The notes below the pieces were generated by a model that searched no databases, was not told where the DNA came from, and saw only the letters and a program-made list of their open reading frames with translations. Position numbers and translations under genes: made by a program. This document shows, in pieces, positions 24,641 through 38,090 of a stretch of 64,000 bases of DNA. How positions within the stretch are numbered: the stretch's first letter is position 1; every line of letters starts with the position of its first letter. Origin of the DNA: Ceratothoa steindachneri (Eukaryota; Arthropoda; Malacostraca; Isopoda; Cymothoidae); assembly GCA_963969495.1 (NCBI GenBank), contig OZ018323.1:83764832-83828831 (forward strand), read 5' to 3'.

Positions 24641-26589
24641 TTGTTTTCCTCCATCTAAATTTTCTTTAATAATCTTTATGACAAAATTTTAAGAAATTTT
24701 CTGAACTTAACCATTTGTAATTCTTTTAAGTTTTAAAAAATTCGATACTTATATTTATTTATTTATTTTTTTGCTATTATAAAAGAATTATTAGAAATAA
24801 CTTTGATAACAAATTTAAATGACAACCAAACTAAAAGAAAAAGTCTTATTCAAACCTTCAAAAAATCTCGTTCTTAAAATATAGAGCTATGGAGGAGAAG
24901 GATGGAGAAATGAAGTTGTTATTGAAAATTGAAATTAAAAGAAAACATCTCAGAATTTTTGTAAGCCAAGCTTCGTCAAAAGGTGGCGAAGAGGACGAGG
25001 TGATAATGTGTGGAAGATGTATTGCACAAGCAATCTAAAGAGTAAAATCTTGGGGCGCTGTAAACCGGATGGAAACCGATCTTTAAAAACTGCATATATG
25101 GCACGCTCAGGATAATAATACTAAAATCAGTAAGGTTATCAAGAAAATAGACAAGGAAAATAAAAAAAAACATAAAAATTTGAGGGAAAATAGGAACAAA
25201 TGTGTAAAGTAGAAGAAACATTTAAGAAGGAGTAGAAAAAAGAATTAAAAGTCAAAGAAAAAATAAAATCATCAGTGAATTAAGGAATTCCATCAACAAC
25301 TTGAGGACCACAACTGACTATAAACAACATATACATTAAAGGAATACGAACATTTCACCTCACTTTAAGGCTAAAAAAAGAAAAAAAGGAAAAAAAAATG
25401 GTGTAAAAATACAAGTTACAAAGGATTGTGGAGAAACTCTTGCCAAGTTACTTACCATTTCTTAAAAAAATGGCTGGGAACTGATAACGATTAATGACTA
25501 GGTACCCCTGTTTTGTGTGACTGAGCTTTACTAGCAGAATTTTGGGGTCTCTACCTTTGCCTACTAAATTAAAATTTGTTAATCTCACTTCACTTAAATG
25601 GGATTATTACAAATTTCAAATTGGGTAATTTAGGTGAGGTGAGTTTAGGGATTGCTAAAATAACCTAACCCAAATCATTTGAATGCATCTTTACTAGTTT
25701 CAATGGCTGTTGATTAAGCTTTTCTTATTCGTCATTGCAGGAAATGAAGACAGGTAAGGATGAAATAAATAGAGGCGAAGCAATCCGCTTCCGAAAATAC
25801 CATTAGCAGGTAGTGAGGATTTGAACTTATAGCGTGGTTTTTCGCCTGTAGTGGGTACGTTTTAATCGTCTGATGTAGAGGTTCCATTCCAAAAAGGAGA
25901 TGATTAGAGATGGCTCTTAAGTATTTATATATGGGATATCTTTATGAGAACTGAGGAGGTAGGAAAATAGAAAATTTAATAGGCTCTGTAGATCCGTCAT
26001 TATAAGGTTGTAGTCTATAACTCAAAGGTTAGAAAAGTAGTGACCCGAAAAGCAGAGAACGATAGATGTACCTTCGTATTTCCCCATTTCTTAAGAGGTG
26101 GTGCTATTCCTATGAAAAATGTTTCACCTTTAATGCAAAATTGTATTATGTTTCATCACATTTGTTTTATCTTTCCGTCTCAGCTGATACAAAACTAACC
26201 CACATCGCGCTATTTTATAGCTATTTAGAAACATCTCTTTTATGTTAGGTAGAGATGCGAACGATAAGGCAAAGTAACGACAGTGTTATATAAATTATAG
26301 CAGTGTATGGTTTGGACAGTTTACTTTATGTCGTGATTACATCATGGATGAAAAAGAGAAAACAAGAGAGGATAGGAGATTACATAATTGCTGCTAAATT
26401 TTTGTGCACTTATTGTTTATACGTAGTTTGGATGTACTCACATCCATCGGCTTAATTATATAACTCTTGGTCTATTTTGGTAATTTATAGTCATTTTATC
26501 GTACTCCTGATAATAATTTAGTATATTATCTTATTTTCTCTCATTTTAAATCTTCGAGACGTTCGTTATAATTGTTGAACAAGCAGCGC

Positions 26590-27913
26590 TACGGCTGAGC
26601 CGAGGGAAAGACAGAGCTGATTTAGTTATTCACCCGATGGAGTCAGGCTGGAAGACCGGCGCGTTCTCTCGAGATATCTGCTCTTCTGCGCGCGGGGCAC
26701 AACAAGGCCGACATTGCCAAGCGGCTATGACTAATGTGGTGCATATATGTCTTCATTCCAAGCTTCACAACGACTACTACTTGTTACTAAATTGGGCTCG
26801 CCTAGATGTGGTAGAGTCGCATCATTTCATTGGTCTTTGTTTTACCGCACTTCACCGGGGAAGACCTCTTTACAGAGATTTACGCGTGTGATAGAAAATG
26901 TTTTGCCAGACAAACTTAAAGTTCTACTTTTCAGCGCGTGTTATAAAAACGTCTTTTCCATTGCGTGCAGGTGTATCGAGATGGAAGTGACAGAATCAAG
27001 ATATCTGCTATTCTGCGGGCGGGGCACAACATTGCCAAGTGCCTCAATGTCAGCCGGATGACCGTCCGCAGAGTTGCGGAGAAGCTAAAAAATCAAGAGG
27101 ACCTCAAGGATCGACAACCGTTTGGCTGTGATAAATGCTTCCGAAATTGCCCCGAAGCTCAAAATGACTGCGTTAGCGAAGAAGAACATTTTAGTGGCGA
27201 CGGTGTCAAGACCAGACAAGGAGGAGGGCGGCAAGAGCTTGAAGTGCGGAAAAAGGCCTCTGCTCACCGATCATATGCAAGACCAACATCAGAAGCGCTG
27301 TCGTCACCTTCTCAAAGAGTCATAGCAACGAATTCTCATTTTCTTCTGATAAAAAAAGACTTCGCAACCGATCCGGTCATCAACAAGTGGAACGACTGTG
27401 TGGTAAGCTTCGGCGAAGACGTCTATGAGGGCCGCTACGTGTCCAGGACCAAGAACCCAGTCTCCTTGATGATGCTAGGCATCGTGGTTTCGAATGGAGA
27501 GAAAATGCCGCCTGTATGGTTTTCGGGCAGTCATAAGCTCACCGCGGGCAATTACAGGGACATATTGGCCATGCAATTTTTGTTCTGGGTGAAAGAGATC
27601 ACGAAGAAGGCGGAATACGTCTTTCAGCATGACGGTGACCCGTCAACACGGCCAAGAAAGACCGTGCAAGAGTGATTGAGGTTGAATAAGAACTTCTGGT
27701 CAAAAGACTTGTGGCCGCTGCAGTCGCTCGACCTCAAACTCCTGACTACAGGGTGTGAGCGTATGCCGAGGACAAGGCAATATTGACAAGCTGAAGTCAT
27801 CCGTCAACCATGTGTGGGGCAGCATGATGAAAGACTTCGTCGGCAACGTATGCGCGGCCTTCAGGTCTCGCCTGGAGCACGTGCTCAGCGTCGAGGGCGG
27901 CCACATTGATTAA
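26590..27913 (+). pseudogene. mariner-type (probably DD37D) transposase pseudogene, left arm
   Basis: Cut-and-paste transposase of the IS630/Tc1/mariner superfamily. A helix-turn-helix reads RAGHNIAKCLNVSRMTVRRV (about 27018-27075), followed in another frame by MTALAKKNILVATVSR (about 27162-27210). The catalytic part (27315-27675) has KDFATDPVINKWND, RYVSRTKNPVSLMMLG and VFQHDGDPS (second Asp), then WPLQSLDLK with the third acidic position replaced by Thr. The gap between second and third catalytic positions is 37 residues, as in maT-type DD37D. The first SDE-type motif has become LIKKDF. It ends VEGGHID with TAA at 27911. A diverged partial copy of the N-terminal segment lies at 26640-26720. 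Frameshifts, stops and lost catalytic residues make it inactive. Confidence 0.8.
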
Positions 27914-29619
27914 TATTATATATCACATATTTATATGTCAAAACAATAAGAATGTGTCAACTATATCAAAACTATTATTTTGTGCTTTGTTGAAGGCGTC
28001 GTAACGAGTGTAACAGGACCTTTGCAATGAGAAATAACAGGTCGCAAATCGACTGTAGTTCACTGGAAAACCTTTCCCAAATCATCATTTTTGTGTAGGC
28101 TTGAGAGAGGCGAAATTTTACGAACAAAGACTTCTTTATACCAACAATTCACTAAAACTTTCCATCTGTAATAGTTCTTCATTCCCTGATGAAGCTTTGC
28201 TAGAAAACGTCAGAATAATTCATTTGTTAGCAAGCAAACCGCACGGCAATGTCATGGGTATCATGGCCAACCTTACTGCAGCAGAAATCTAGAGGATTGA
28301 GTTACCTTTGGGTCCCAACGCTTGTCGTTTGCTTTTTCGGCCTCAATGCCTGCAGAGGACTTTGCGGCTATTTATCTTCTACGCATTTTTATTTTCCCTA
28401 CCTTCCTTAAGAGGTCAATCTTTAAAATATTTTTGCACACATGAGTATGACAAAATCTCACTCACCTAGAAAACTTTCACAACCATCCACTACAACTTTT
28501 GATGTCCGTATGATTTAATATATCTGTGTTGTCAATTGCACTTTTTTTCCCTTCAATGTTCTGCAGCCTCCAGACCCAAGGAAACGAGCTTTTGCTGTGG
28601 AACGGTGGCGAGCGTTGGAAAGTGTCATGCCACCTCATCTTCTCGCGCCCAAAAGGGCCTTCAGTTTGTGCGACTTGAGGTGTGTCAATTTCACACCTGC
28701 TTGCAACTAAACCGAGTGGTAACACAGTTTTGCTACCATTAGTGAAGTAAAACAACATCAGATATGGTTATCCCCGTAATAAGAATCCTATTTTGTGCCG
28801 ATTTGGTGGCATTTTCTATAAAGTGTAAGCAACTCGTAGTTAAATCCCATCTTCAACTTTATTTACCCACTGAGATAAGCATTCAACAGTATGAATTAGT
28901 GATAAATACTTTCCAAAAACAACAAACCCTCCGTATATTTTCTACACTTATACTTTCACCTCACTTTGTCTTTTATTCAAACAAAATAATACAGAAAAAA
29001 AATTCTTCTTAATCCGAGTCCTACTCTTGGTTACAAAATTTAAGGACGGAAGGGAATGCAAAGAAGAACGTAGGGGAGTGGGTAATGTATGTGCGTGTGT
29101 ATGCGTGGTAGCAGGTTGGAAAGTATGGCGGGTATTTTAAAGTTTTAATTGAGATTATCCTCGTAACATTAGCATTTTTTAAAATGTTTCTAATTAAGTT
29201 AGCTTTATATTAAGAGAATCCAAGCTCTGACATGACGTTCTTAAAAGAAAAGGTACCCAAGAACTTGTTATTAGAATTTTCTGAATTCTTCTATTTTTAC
29301 CTCACCCTTGATTTTCAGAGGTCATCCTTTTACTATTATTAAGTATTAAAGTGAGTTGCAGTCTTTAAATTAGAACATTCCTTATGCTAATGGTTGTAAT
29401 TATTTTGTTTACAAAATCATCTTTGCTTAATAAATCAAGAAAACCTTATACTTGTACATGTTTGTACGTATGTAGTGATATGTTTGGTGTATTCAATCAT
29501 AGATTCTTCAGATGGACATGTATATATTCAGTACATATCAGAATAATTAAAGAAAAAAGAAATTAAAGATCCTTAGAGGATCATTAATAATATATTTTGT
29601 ACTTTTTTATCATTCATTA
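27914..29619. other. remainder of left arm, no recognised gene
   Basis: Contains the segment (to about 28498) deleted from the right arm. Frames at 28764-29012 and 29384-29566 are conserved between arms only because the arms are young; they have no motif I recognise. Confidence 0.45.
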
Positions 29620-30845
29620 ATGACAAATTTAATGTTTTTGGTCTATCGAGGCAGCGTTACATTTTATTTTGAACAGGTCGAGAGATACTCATTGATGTAC
29701 ATGTTTGTATGAATCAAGAGAAACATTATTAAGCTTATTGACTTAAGGACCCTTGCGGGTACACATGAATTCATGCTCCTGTGCATATGTGAATAGTTGA
29801 CCCGCATGAAAAAGGAAGTTTAGATTTTAATCGAAATTAAGGCGCATTTGCGACGAGGAGAAATCGGGTTAGAAAGGGGTGAAGTTAAGGAAGTGAAAAT
29901 GTGTGGATAGTATATAACCGGAGATCCTTCGGCCAGGGGTGGTAAACTACCGAGGACACTGAGGGCCTGAGGGTCTGCTTTTCCTTCAGGTTTCATTTGT
30001 ACCAGGAGCATTAACCCTGCTACATGATCCACCCCATTAAGGAGGGGGGGGGAGGTTAATAGCCTAAGAGCGTTATCCTGGATTTCTTACCCACCCCCCA
30101 TAATCAGTTATTTTTATAAATTAAATCATAATATCTTATTCATTATTTACACCTACATCAAAACAGTTATCTATTAGTAGACTTTAAAAAACTGAATTTC
30201 AAGCTGCAATTTTTAATATTGCCACAAACTTGTAAAAAGTCGTAAAAATTAAATATATCTGAAAATTTGTTCAGAATTTTATATGCATCCATTAAAACTT
30301 TACCTTCGGCCCCGAGGAACCTCTATTTGGTTGCAAATATAACCATATTACGAATTCTAAATGCGACAAACTAATATTGTAATAAAAGTCAAACAAATGG
30401 AAATTTACCACCAAAGGGGCAAATAATAAATTTGGAAAGATGGCTAATTTGTCAGTTTTGGTTTAGGGCTATCAAGTGAGTTCGCTTTAATTTTTATGAC
30501 TTATTATTATTGGGCAGAGTGCGCTATGCAGAGCCTCGAACAACTGTTGGCTACTGATCTAACCTAACCTAAAATAGCTCGCATTAAAGTACTTATTAGT
30601 GACAATGATCACAATTCATCTTCTATATTGGTAGAACTAAAATGATTAAATTTTAACTTAAGACGAGTTAGATTGTAAAAATAAAAGAAATATAGCAGAA
30701 TACGGTTTCATAGCTTCTTTCGGTTTATCTTACATTTATATTTTTTTACTACGCTTAGGTTCTAGGTCCTAGCCAAAGATTGCGAAGAGAATCCAAACGT
30801 CGTTATCAATATGTAAACAAACGAAATCTGTAAGGGGAGACTCAT

Positions 30846-31530
30846 ACCATCGATCCATTGAAAATCGAAAGTGGAGACCTAATCAACGATCCGCAATTTA
30901 TGGTCGAAATACTTAAGGATGACTTTGCTTGGTTTTCACCAAAGAAAGTTTGTGAGGTATTTCAATTGCCAAAGTACAGATGGCACTTCAGTCAATGAAG
31001 AAGTAGTTGGTTTTTACGTAGATAAACTTATATCTACGAAAGGATCCTGGCTGAATAATATTTATCTATGACACTTTAACAAATAAATAAAGGTCAATGT
31101 TTATTCTCTGTCTAACAATTTTAAATATCCCTAGAAGATGGATTTTCCCAACGCCTTTCATCAAGTTTCGCATAGGTAACTGATTCAAACGCTAGAAGCT
31201 CAAGGTACCTGAGGACACTTGCTTACATGGGTTAAAGACTGGATTACAGGAAGAAAACAGAGAAGAGTATTTAGAGGGATTAAAATGGATGGAATCTAGG
31301 ATCTAGTGGTGTTCCAATGGTATCTGTACTGGTGGAATCTCTTTTATTTACAATGCATGTTAATATTATAGAAGATGGACTTTCCCGCATATTCTCCAAA
31401 TTTTCTAATGATATTTCAAATATGACTCAATAAAATCATGAAGTGGTCAATTAAATGGCAGATGGAGGCTCATTACAGGGACGTCTAATGTCTTATATAT
31501 TGGGCCAGGGAACGAAGGAATTAGTTGCAC
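30846..31530 (+). pseudogene. LINE reverse transcriptase fragment in spacer
   Basis: CR1/jockey-type RT in decay. SGDLINDPQFMVEILK marks the segment before the RT core (about 30860-30920). DFPNAFHQVSHR (about 31142-31178) is RT motif A; LLTWVKDWITGRKQRR follows, then SGVPMVSVLVESLLF (the SGVPQGSVLGP motif changed) and IIEDGLSRIFSKFSNDIS, where the F/YADD active site has become FSND. WSIKWQME follows at about 31445. Stops and loss of the catalytic Asp pair make it inactive. It probably belongs to the same LINE group as the 3' ends at 6.6, 49.2 and 58.9 kb. Confidence 0.75.
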
Positions 31531-31789
31531 CGACTATATTAGGAATATCTTTACGTAAAATTAATCTGAAATGATTTAAGTGTCCTTCAACAACGGCTTC
31601 AAATGTTTCTTTTGAACCAGATTGTATTAGTAGATATATTTACTTTGTTTAAATTTATTATATACAAGGTGAGGGCGGTATTCATTAGCATGATAACTGT
31701 CTCAGGAATAGATAAAATAGTGGTTTTAATTTTTGAGATATATTTGTCAAATTTGCGTCCGTTTGTCTTCATAACATGTTCTGTAAATC

Positions 31790-32020
31790 TCACTCGATAA
31801 ACCCGTCTGTGAACTCGATGAAAGCCTTTAAACGACTCCGAAACCGGCCACAGGCCCTCGTAATTATCTCTCGTTTTAAGACACTGAATACCCTGGTAAT
31901 CCTGGCCTTCACCTCGTCTTTTGTATTGCAGCTGGATTTGCTGGTATCTTATTACAACTTTTTGATCAGAGTTTTGGTGTGCTTAAGTCGCTTTTCCTGC
32001 ATCGCCTTGGCCAGAAATTG
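31790..32020 (-). pseudogene. mariner-type transposase scrap (N-linker joined to C-terminus)
   Basis: Minus strand: AKAMQEKRLKHTKTLIKKL, two stops, a short joint, then DEVKARITRVFSVLKREI and ACGRFRSRLKAFIE, ending DGFIE and TGA at 31790-31792. The end resembles the C-terminus of the DD37D pseudogene in the arms (FRSRLE...EGGHID). The catalytic middle is missing, so this is an internally deleted copy of a related element. Confidence 0.5.
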
Positions 32021-34004
32021 TCTCTTCCTTATCTCTTATGAAAAGTAGCGAATGTCCATATGCACTACAGCCTGATGAGCTTTTCAAATGTCCAAAACCC
32101 AAGTAAGGCTCCATTTAGAATATTCGTTGCAACTCTGCTCTCTCTTTATCCTTGAAATCATGTAGTGATGGAATTAATGTTAACTGGAGAGCGTCATTTA
32201 AGAGCTGTGTACGAGAGGTAGACAGACATCACTTCGTCTTCGGTCGTGCACGTCCCCAAAGCTCTCTCCCTCTCTCTTGCTCTGGTCACAACGCTTTCTC
32301 CATTACCGAGCATAACACCTTGAGAAAAATAGCAACCAATCTTTGGAACTGTAAATGAAATATACAGATAATGCCTTACTTCCCTCGGGTAGCCTTCGCG
32401 TCAATAGTAATCAACATTGTTCCCAGATGCAACAGAGTTCAGGTTGAAGCTGCTAAATTTGCATTCACTGCAAACACATTGATTAAGGGTTAAATTTGAA
32501 AAGTTTTTAAGATATTAAAAAGAGAAGAAATTGTCAATTCAGATTAGTTCTTTGAGCTTAATAACTCAAGAAGGATCGGGAAAAATTCTAAGATAGATTT
32601 GTGGTTATAACATAGCTAAAATCGATTACAAGAGTTAGCTTCGGGAATTCGAACGTGACGAGTTTGGTTGCGGTGAGTCGACATATTCTCTACTTTACAT
32701 GGTATTCCAAAGGTTCCATACATAGGAAAAATTAACATTTTCTTTCTTTCCATATATCTATTGTCCCTTAAGTCTTTGCCTTTTTAATTTTCTTATAGTG
32801 CTTCTGCTCTGTTTGAAAGAAATTCTTAAATAAACAGCACTATGCTCCATGTCGCACCTAGTAGTCTCCTCTTCGACTACCGGGGAAGGTATATTCCACA
32901 CATGTTCACTTTCTTTAAATTTATTATAAACTTCCTGTCTGAGATACCCTCGTTGGTTTTATCTTTTAAATAAAGGTTAAAATTCCAATGCAAATTCGGC
33001 AGATGCCTTAAAAAAATCTATTAAAGAAAGTGGTGAAGTTAGTGAGGGTGTAGAAAATGTATGGAAGATACACAACCATATAACAAGAAAAGGTGACTAC
33101 CTGGAGAGGGGGGGGGGTATCAGAAGGGTGCGCAACTTTCCCTTACCTACCCGAATTCTCCAACAAGGCGAGTGGAAGCGGGTGTACGGGAGAAGCTGAT
33201 GTAAAAGTGTAAAAGGGTGGTGTAAGAAAAAAAATATGTAAAGGAGAGAAGGTTACGGTATGCGATTGAAGAAAAATGAGGGACACGGTTGAAGAGAAAG
33301 TTATTGGAGCCCAATTGCTATCACGTTGATCCACGCAAATTCCAAAATTGCTCTTTAAACAAAACAGAATTGAAAAAGTTTGTTATTTGCGCCCGTCTGA
33401 ATTCGCGCGCGAAAACTCATTAAAATTTAGCGCCAAGAAATTTTTCTGGCAAATATCCATTTAAATATCTTATGTGGCGTTTGGGATGCTTACACTCTAA
33501 GGGGTATTGGTAAGTTAACGTCATTTTGGGTATTTTTCTCTCTGTTTAGATTTGCCTTGCTTCTGGAAAAGTGCGTTTACACATGTTTATATTCGTTGTT
33601 GTGTATATTTGCTTTTGTTTCGCTCGAGTCCGGTGCATAGGTGAGAGTGGTGGTTAATATACGTGTAGGTGTATAAGCAAGTATATCCAATAATGTATTT
33701 TTAGGTGAGTATATGTATAACTATATTAATGAATAGTTTTCATGGGTGTCTTTAAACAATGCGTATGAAAAAAATACGCGAACAATGCATTACTTTCAAG
33801 TCACCTGCATTTCGTTGGCTGTAAAATCTTTTCGTCTGCTCTCATTACTTCAAACTCATAAAACCGGTCCACATCAGGTTAATAGAGAAAGAGTAGTAAT
33901 GTAGATTATCGACCGTAGCCGATGGACGCTTATTTCAGTTTGCTTCGTGGATGGAAGAGAGCTCTCGTTATGCCTGAAGAAACTCCACCCTTTTAGCCTC
34001 GCTT
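32021..34004. other. spacer stretch without recognised genes
   Basis: Includes a short palindrome TTCGCGCGCGAA near 33402 and an 8-10 G run near 33108. GAGATACCC...GTTGGTTTT around 32940 repeats the block at 15311. Confidence 0.4.
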
Positions 34005-34130
34005 TAAGGGTAGGGTACGGGTAGGATAGGGTATAGATAGGGTAGGATTTCGGTAAGATAATGGCTAGATACGGATTGAATAAAGGTAGAATACGGGTAG
34101 ATGCGGGTTGGATACGAGTTAGCTACTTAA
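34005..34130 (+). repeat. degenerate GGGTA-type repeats
   Basis: Tandem words of the form ATACGGGTAG/ATAGGGTAGG, about ten copies. G-rich on the plus strand. Confidence 0.7.
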
Positions 34131-35503
34131 AAATTAAAAAAAACAACAACAGTCATGCTGTAAAGAAAATGATGAATAAGAAGTGAAAATGTGTGGAGGA
34201 TATATTGCGGCAGATCCTACTGCGGATATTATGGCCTGGAAGGCACGTACTCTTCCAGATGGCAGCTACAGCATGATCGCCAATGCTACATATGGCAATT
34301 TCTTGGGTGCCAAAACATACAAGCCCACATATTGGCCTACATTTGTTCATGCACTATATAATAATATGGTTTCAGAATATTTATCATCTTCCTCACATTA
34401 TGAGTTTATTTTATGCCTTTGATTCTCCCCACCCCCGTTGGATATATCAATGCCATTTTGCATCATTTTTTACCTCCGTCTGTTATATTACACAAATATC
34501 TGTCGTTTTGTATAATTTTCATCATTTCTATCTTCCCGATTTTCCTTTACCAGTCCCTTTCTACGTCTTCTGTTACTCTATCTCAAGAATTAAAAAAACG
34601 AGATTGTTTTTGAAGGAATTTTTTTTTAGAACTTCATGAAGTGGTGTAGTTAGATGTACTGAAAACGTGTATGCTCAAAGACAATAAACAGCTTGTGCCA
34701 ATACAGCCTGGGACAGGGCAACTCTCCCTAACCTAAAGATGCTACGTAAGAAGTGGAATGATAGGTTCTGATGGATGGTAATGACCCTTTCAAAGGCTGG
34801 TTTCATCTTCTAATTGAAATAACTCAGCATCTTTGATGTCAGGGAGCCATTATTGCGAGAAAGGATTAGTCGATCCCCCCTTCCCTCTTTTGAGTCTAGA
34901 ATCCTAAAATTTTTATTGCTGATGACCTTTGAGCCAATCGAGCCCCTCGCAAGTCGTAAATCCACTCTCATTTCTGACTCAGGGTCTCACATTTCGAAAT
35001 CGATCCCAGCCTCTCTGAGGTTTTTTTTTAATTAATCCTACTTTACCTTCTCCAACTGTAGCTTCCTATCTCTCATTTGACGTCTATCACCTTTTTCTAG
35101 CAGCCCTTCAGTCATGAGATATAAGGACATACACAGCCACTCCTATCACAAGTACATTCTCATAAGACAGATTGCATAAGCTCCGCCCACAAGAGATTAC
35201 CAAAATTCCCTCCATTCGCTGCAAATAAAATAGATCAACTCTCTTTCTCAGTAATATTTCTTTGACTCTGGTTCCTAGAAATGACTTTTCATTCGCCATT
35301 TCAATCAGTTCACTACACTTCATTCACAAAGGTTGAGATTTAGAGGTATTGATTACATTTGATTGCATAGTATTGCTAATTTTTTTTATTTTAAATAGTG
35401 CTGTCAGCTGCTTCTTTTTAACCAGCATTTTATGAGGGAAAATTCGAGTCATTTAGCCCAATAGCTGGAGAGAGCTCGTACAAGATAAAAGCCCATCATA
35501 ATT

Positions 35504-35508
<5 letters not shown>
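34131..35508. other. spacer stretch without recognised genes
   Basis: Frames at 34183-34422 and 34283-34639 overlap each other and show no motif. AT-rich. Confidence 0.4.
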
Positions 35509-35544
<36 letters not shown>

Positions 35545-35557
35545 TATATATATATAT

Positions 35558-35590
<33 letters not shown>
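35509..35590. repeat. (TA)n microsatellite with GA interruptions
   Basis: TA tract with two short GA interruptions, about 40 bases downstream of the hammerhead on the minus strand. Confidence 0.95.
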
Positions 35591-35594
<4 letters not shown>

Positions 35595-35759
35595 GAATTA
35601 AACCACATTCTCCCAAGACAATTTAATTCAGAACAGTTTCGGTGTATCTCACACCCTTTTTCAACTGACACTGGATAGAAAATATAAGAAAAGTGCATAC
35701 AAACATAATAACACAGGGTCAGGACGTGAAAGATCCCCTCTTTTTCCCCCAATCCCCTA
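35591..35759 (-). repeat. copy of hammerhead-bearing repeat (inverted relative to 41715-41881)
   Basis: About 168 bases match 41715-41881 in the opposite orientation with few differences (for example GAAACTGTTC against GAAACAGTTC). It has the terminal sequence of a PLE: GAATGTGGTTTAATTCC next to (TA)n. Its outer end abuts the inner edge of the large right arm (35758). Confidence 0.9.
35628..35668 (-). ncRNA. hammerhead-like motif with U3/A8 core
   Basis: Minus strand: stem I TCAG (35668-35665) pairs CTGA (35631-35628). The core reads TTGAAAA (35664-35658) where the standard is CUGANGA, so C3 is U and G8 is A. Stem II is GGTGT/ACACC. GAA-A15.1 then ACTGT as near-symmetric stem III, and U17. 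One or two extra bases lie between A9 and stem II. See the findings on the C3-G8 exchange. Confidence 0.55.
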
Positions 35760-36889
35760 ATGAATGATAAAAAAGTACAAAATATATTATTAATGATCCT
35801 CTAAGGATCTTTAATTTCTTTTTTCTTTAAGTATTCTGATATGTACTGAATAGATACATGTCCATCTGAAGAATCTATGATTGAATACACCAAATATATC
35901 ACTACATACGTACAAACATGTACAAGTATAAGGTTTTCTTGATTTATTAAGCAAAGATGATTTTGTAAACAAAATAATTACAACCATTAGCATAAGGAAT
36001 GTGCCAATTTAAAGACTGCAACTCACTTTAATACTTAATAATAGTAAAAGGATGACCTCTGAAAATCAAGGGTGAGGTAAAAATAGAAGAATTCAGAAAA
36101 TTCTAATAACAAGTTCTTGGGTACCTTTTCTTTTAAGAACGTCATGTCAGAGCTTGGATTCTCTTAATATAAAGCTAACTTAATTAGAAACATTTTGAAA
36201 AATGCTAATGTTACGAGGATAGTCTCAATTAAAACTTAAAAATACCCGCCATACTTTCCAACCTGCTACCACGCATACACACGCACATACATTACCCACT
36301 CCCCCTACGTTCTTCTTTGCATTCCCTTGCGTCCTTAAATTTTGTAACCAAGAGTAGGACTCGGATTAAGAAGAATTTTTTTTCTGTATTATTTTGTTTG
36401 AATAAAAGACAAAGTGAGGTGAAAGTATAAGTGTAGAAAATATACGGAGGGTTTGTTGTTTTTGGAAAGTATTTATCACTAATTCATACTGTTGAATGCT
36501 TATCTCAGTGGGTAAATAAAGTTGAAGATGGGATTTAACTACGAGTTGCTTACACTTTATAGAAAATGCCACCAAATCGGCACAAAATAGGATTCTTATT
36601 ACGGGGATAACCATATCTGATGTTGTTTTACTTCACTAATGGTAGTAAAACTGTGTTACCACTCGGTTTAGTTGCAAGCAGGTGTGAAATTGACACACCT
36701 CAAGTCGCACAAACTGAAGGCCCTTTTGGACGCGAGAAGATGAGGTGGCATGACACTTTCCAACGCTCGCCACCGTTCCACAGCAAAAGCTCGTTTCCTT
36801 GGGTGGAGGCTGCAGAACAAGAAAGGGAAAAAAAGGGCAATTGACAACACAGATATATTAAATCATACGGACATCAAAAGTCTTTCATC

Positions 36890-38090
36890 ATGCTGCCCCA
36901 CACATGGTTGACGGATGACTTCAGCTTGTCAATATTGCCTTGTCCTCGGCATACCCTCACACCCTGTAGTCAGGAGTTTGAGGTCGAGCGACTGCAGCGG
37001 CCACAAGTCTTTTGACCAGAAGTTCTTATTCAACCTCAATCACTCTTGCACGGTCTTTCTTGGCCGTGTTGACGGGTCACCGTCATGCTGAAAGACGTAT
37101 TCCGCCTTCTTCGTGATCTCTTTCACCCAGAACAAAAATTGCATGGCCAATATGTCCCTGTAATTGCCCGCGGTGAGCTTATGACTGCCCGTAAACCATA
37201 CAAGCGGCATTTTCTCTCCATTCGAAACCACGATGCCTAGCATCATCAAGGAGACTGGGTTCTTGGTCCTGGACACGTAGCGGCCCTCATAGACGTCTTC
37301 GCCGAAGCTTACCACACAGTCGTTCCACTTGTTGATGACCGGATCGGTCGCGAAGTCTTTTTTTATCAGAAGAAAATGAGAATTCGTTGCTATGACTCTT
37401 TGAGAAGGTGACGACAGCGCTTCTGATGTTGGTCTTGCATATGATCGGTGAGCAGAGGCCTTTTTCCGCACTTCAAGCTCTTGCCGCCCTCCTCCTTGTC
37501 TGGTCTTGACACCGTCGCAACTAAAATGTTCTTCTTCGCTAACGCAGTCATTTTGAGCTTCGGGGCAATTTCGGAAGCATTTATCACAGCCAAACGGTTG
37601 TTGATCCTTGAGGTCCTCTTGATTTTTTAGCTTCTCCGCAACTCTGCGGACGGTCATCCGGCTGACATTGAGGCACTTGGCAATGTTGTGCCCCGCCCGC
37701 AGAATAGCAGATATCTTGATTCTGTCACTTCCATCTCGATACACCTGCACGCAATGGAAAAGGCGTTTTTATAACACGCGCTGAAAAGTAGAACTTTAAG
37801 TTTGTCTGGCAAAACATTTTCTATCACACGCGTAAATCTCTGTAAAGAGGTCTTCCCCGGTGAAGTGCGGTAAAACAAAGACCAATGAAATGATGCGACT
37901 CTACCACATCTAGGCGAGCCCAATTTAGTAACAAGTAGTAGTCGTTGTGAAGCTTGGAATGAAGACATATATGCACCACATTAGTCATAGCCGCTTGGCA
38001 ATGTCGGCCTTGTTGTGCCCCGCGCGCAGAAGAGCAGATATCTCGAGAGAACGCGCCGGTCTTCCAGCCTGACTCCATCGGGTGAATAAC
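36890..38090 (-). pseudogene. mariner-type (probably DD37D) transposase pseudogene, right arm
   Basis: The inverted copy of the left-arm pseudogene with the same breaks. Its 236-residue frame (37040-37750) differs from the left copy at four residues: R/Q after DLKD, G/C in the HFSG motif, P/L before VWF and S/T after it. The C-terminus is missing because of the 660-bp deletion. Confidence 0.8.

Larger units (their letters stand above)
23784..29619 (+). repeat. left arm of large inverted repeat (5.8 kb)
   Basis: The reverse complement of this arm reappears at 35758-40931. The match starts at GTTTCTATTGG (23784) and ends at CATTCATTA (29619); outside both points the sequences diverge at once. 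The only large difference is about 660 bases present here (roughly 27838-28498) and absent from the other arm, at a junction sharing ACTT. Arms are otherwise almost identical: the two copies of a 236-residue frame differ at four residues, and a 64-residue and an 82-residue frame are identical. Because the mariner pseudogene is present in both arms, it was inserted before the duplication. Confidence 0.95.
29620..35757. other. spacer between the inverted-repeat arms
   Basis: 6.1 kb of unique sequence with LINE RT remains (30846-31530), a mariner-type C-terminal scrap (31790-32020), G-rich short repeats (34005-34130) and a (TA)n/hammerhead unit at its right edge (35509-35757). Blocks around 29880-29930 and 34180-34225 share GAAGTGAAAATGTGTGGA and may be a dispersed repeat. 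No host gene recognised. Confidence 0.6.

Noticed and set aside
34183..34639. Overlapping ORFs of 79 and 118 residues
   Set aside because: They overlap in different frames, show no motif, and part of the sequence recurs near 29.9 kb as a non-coding repeat.
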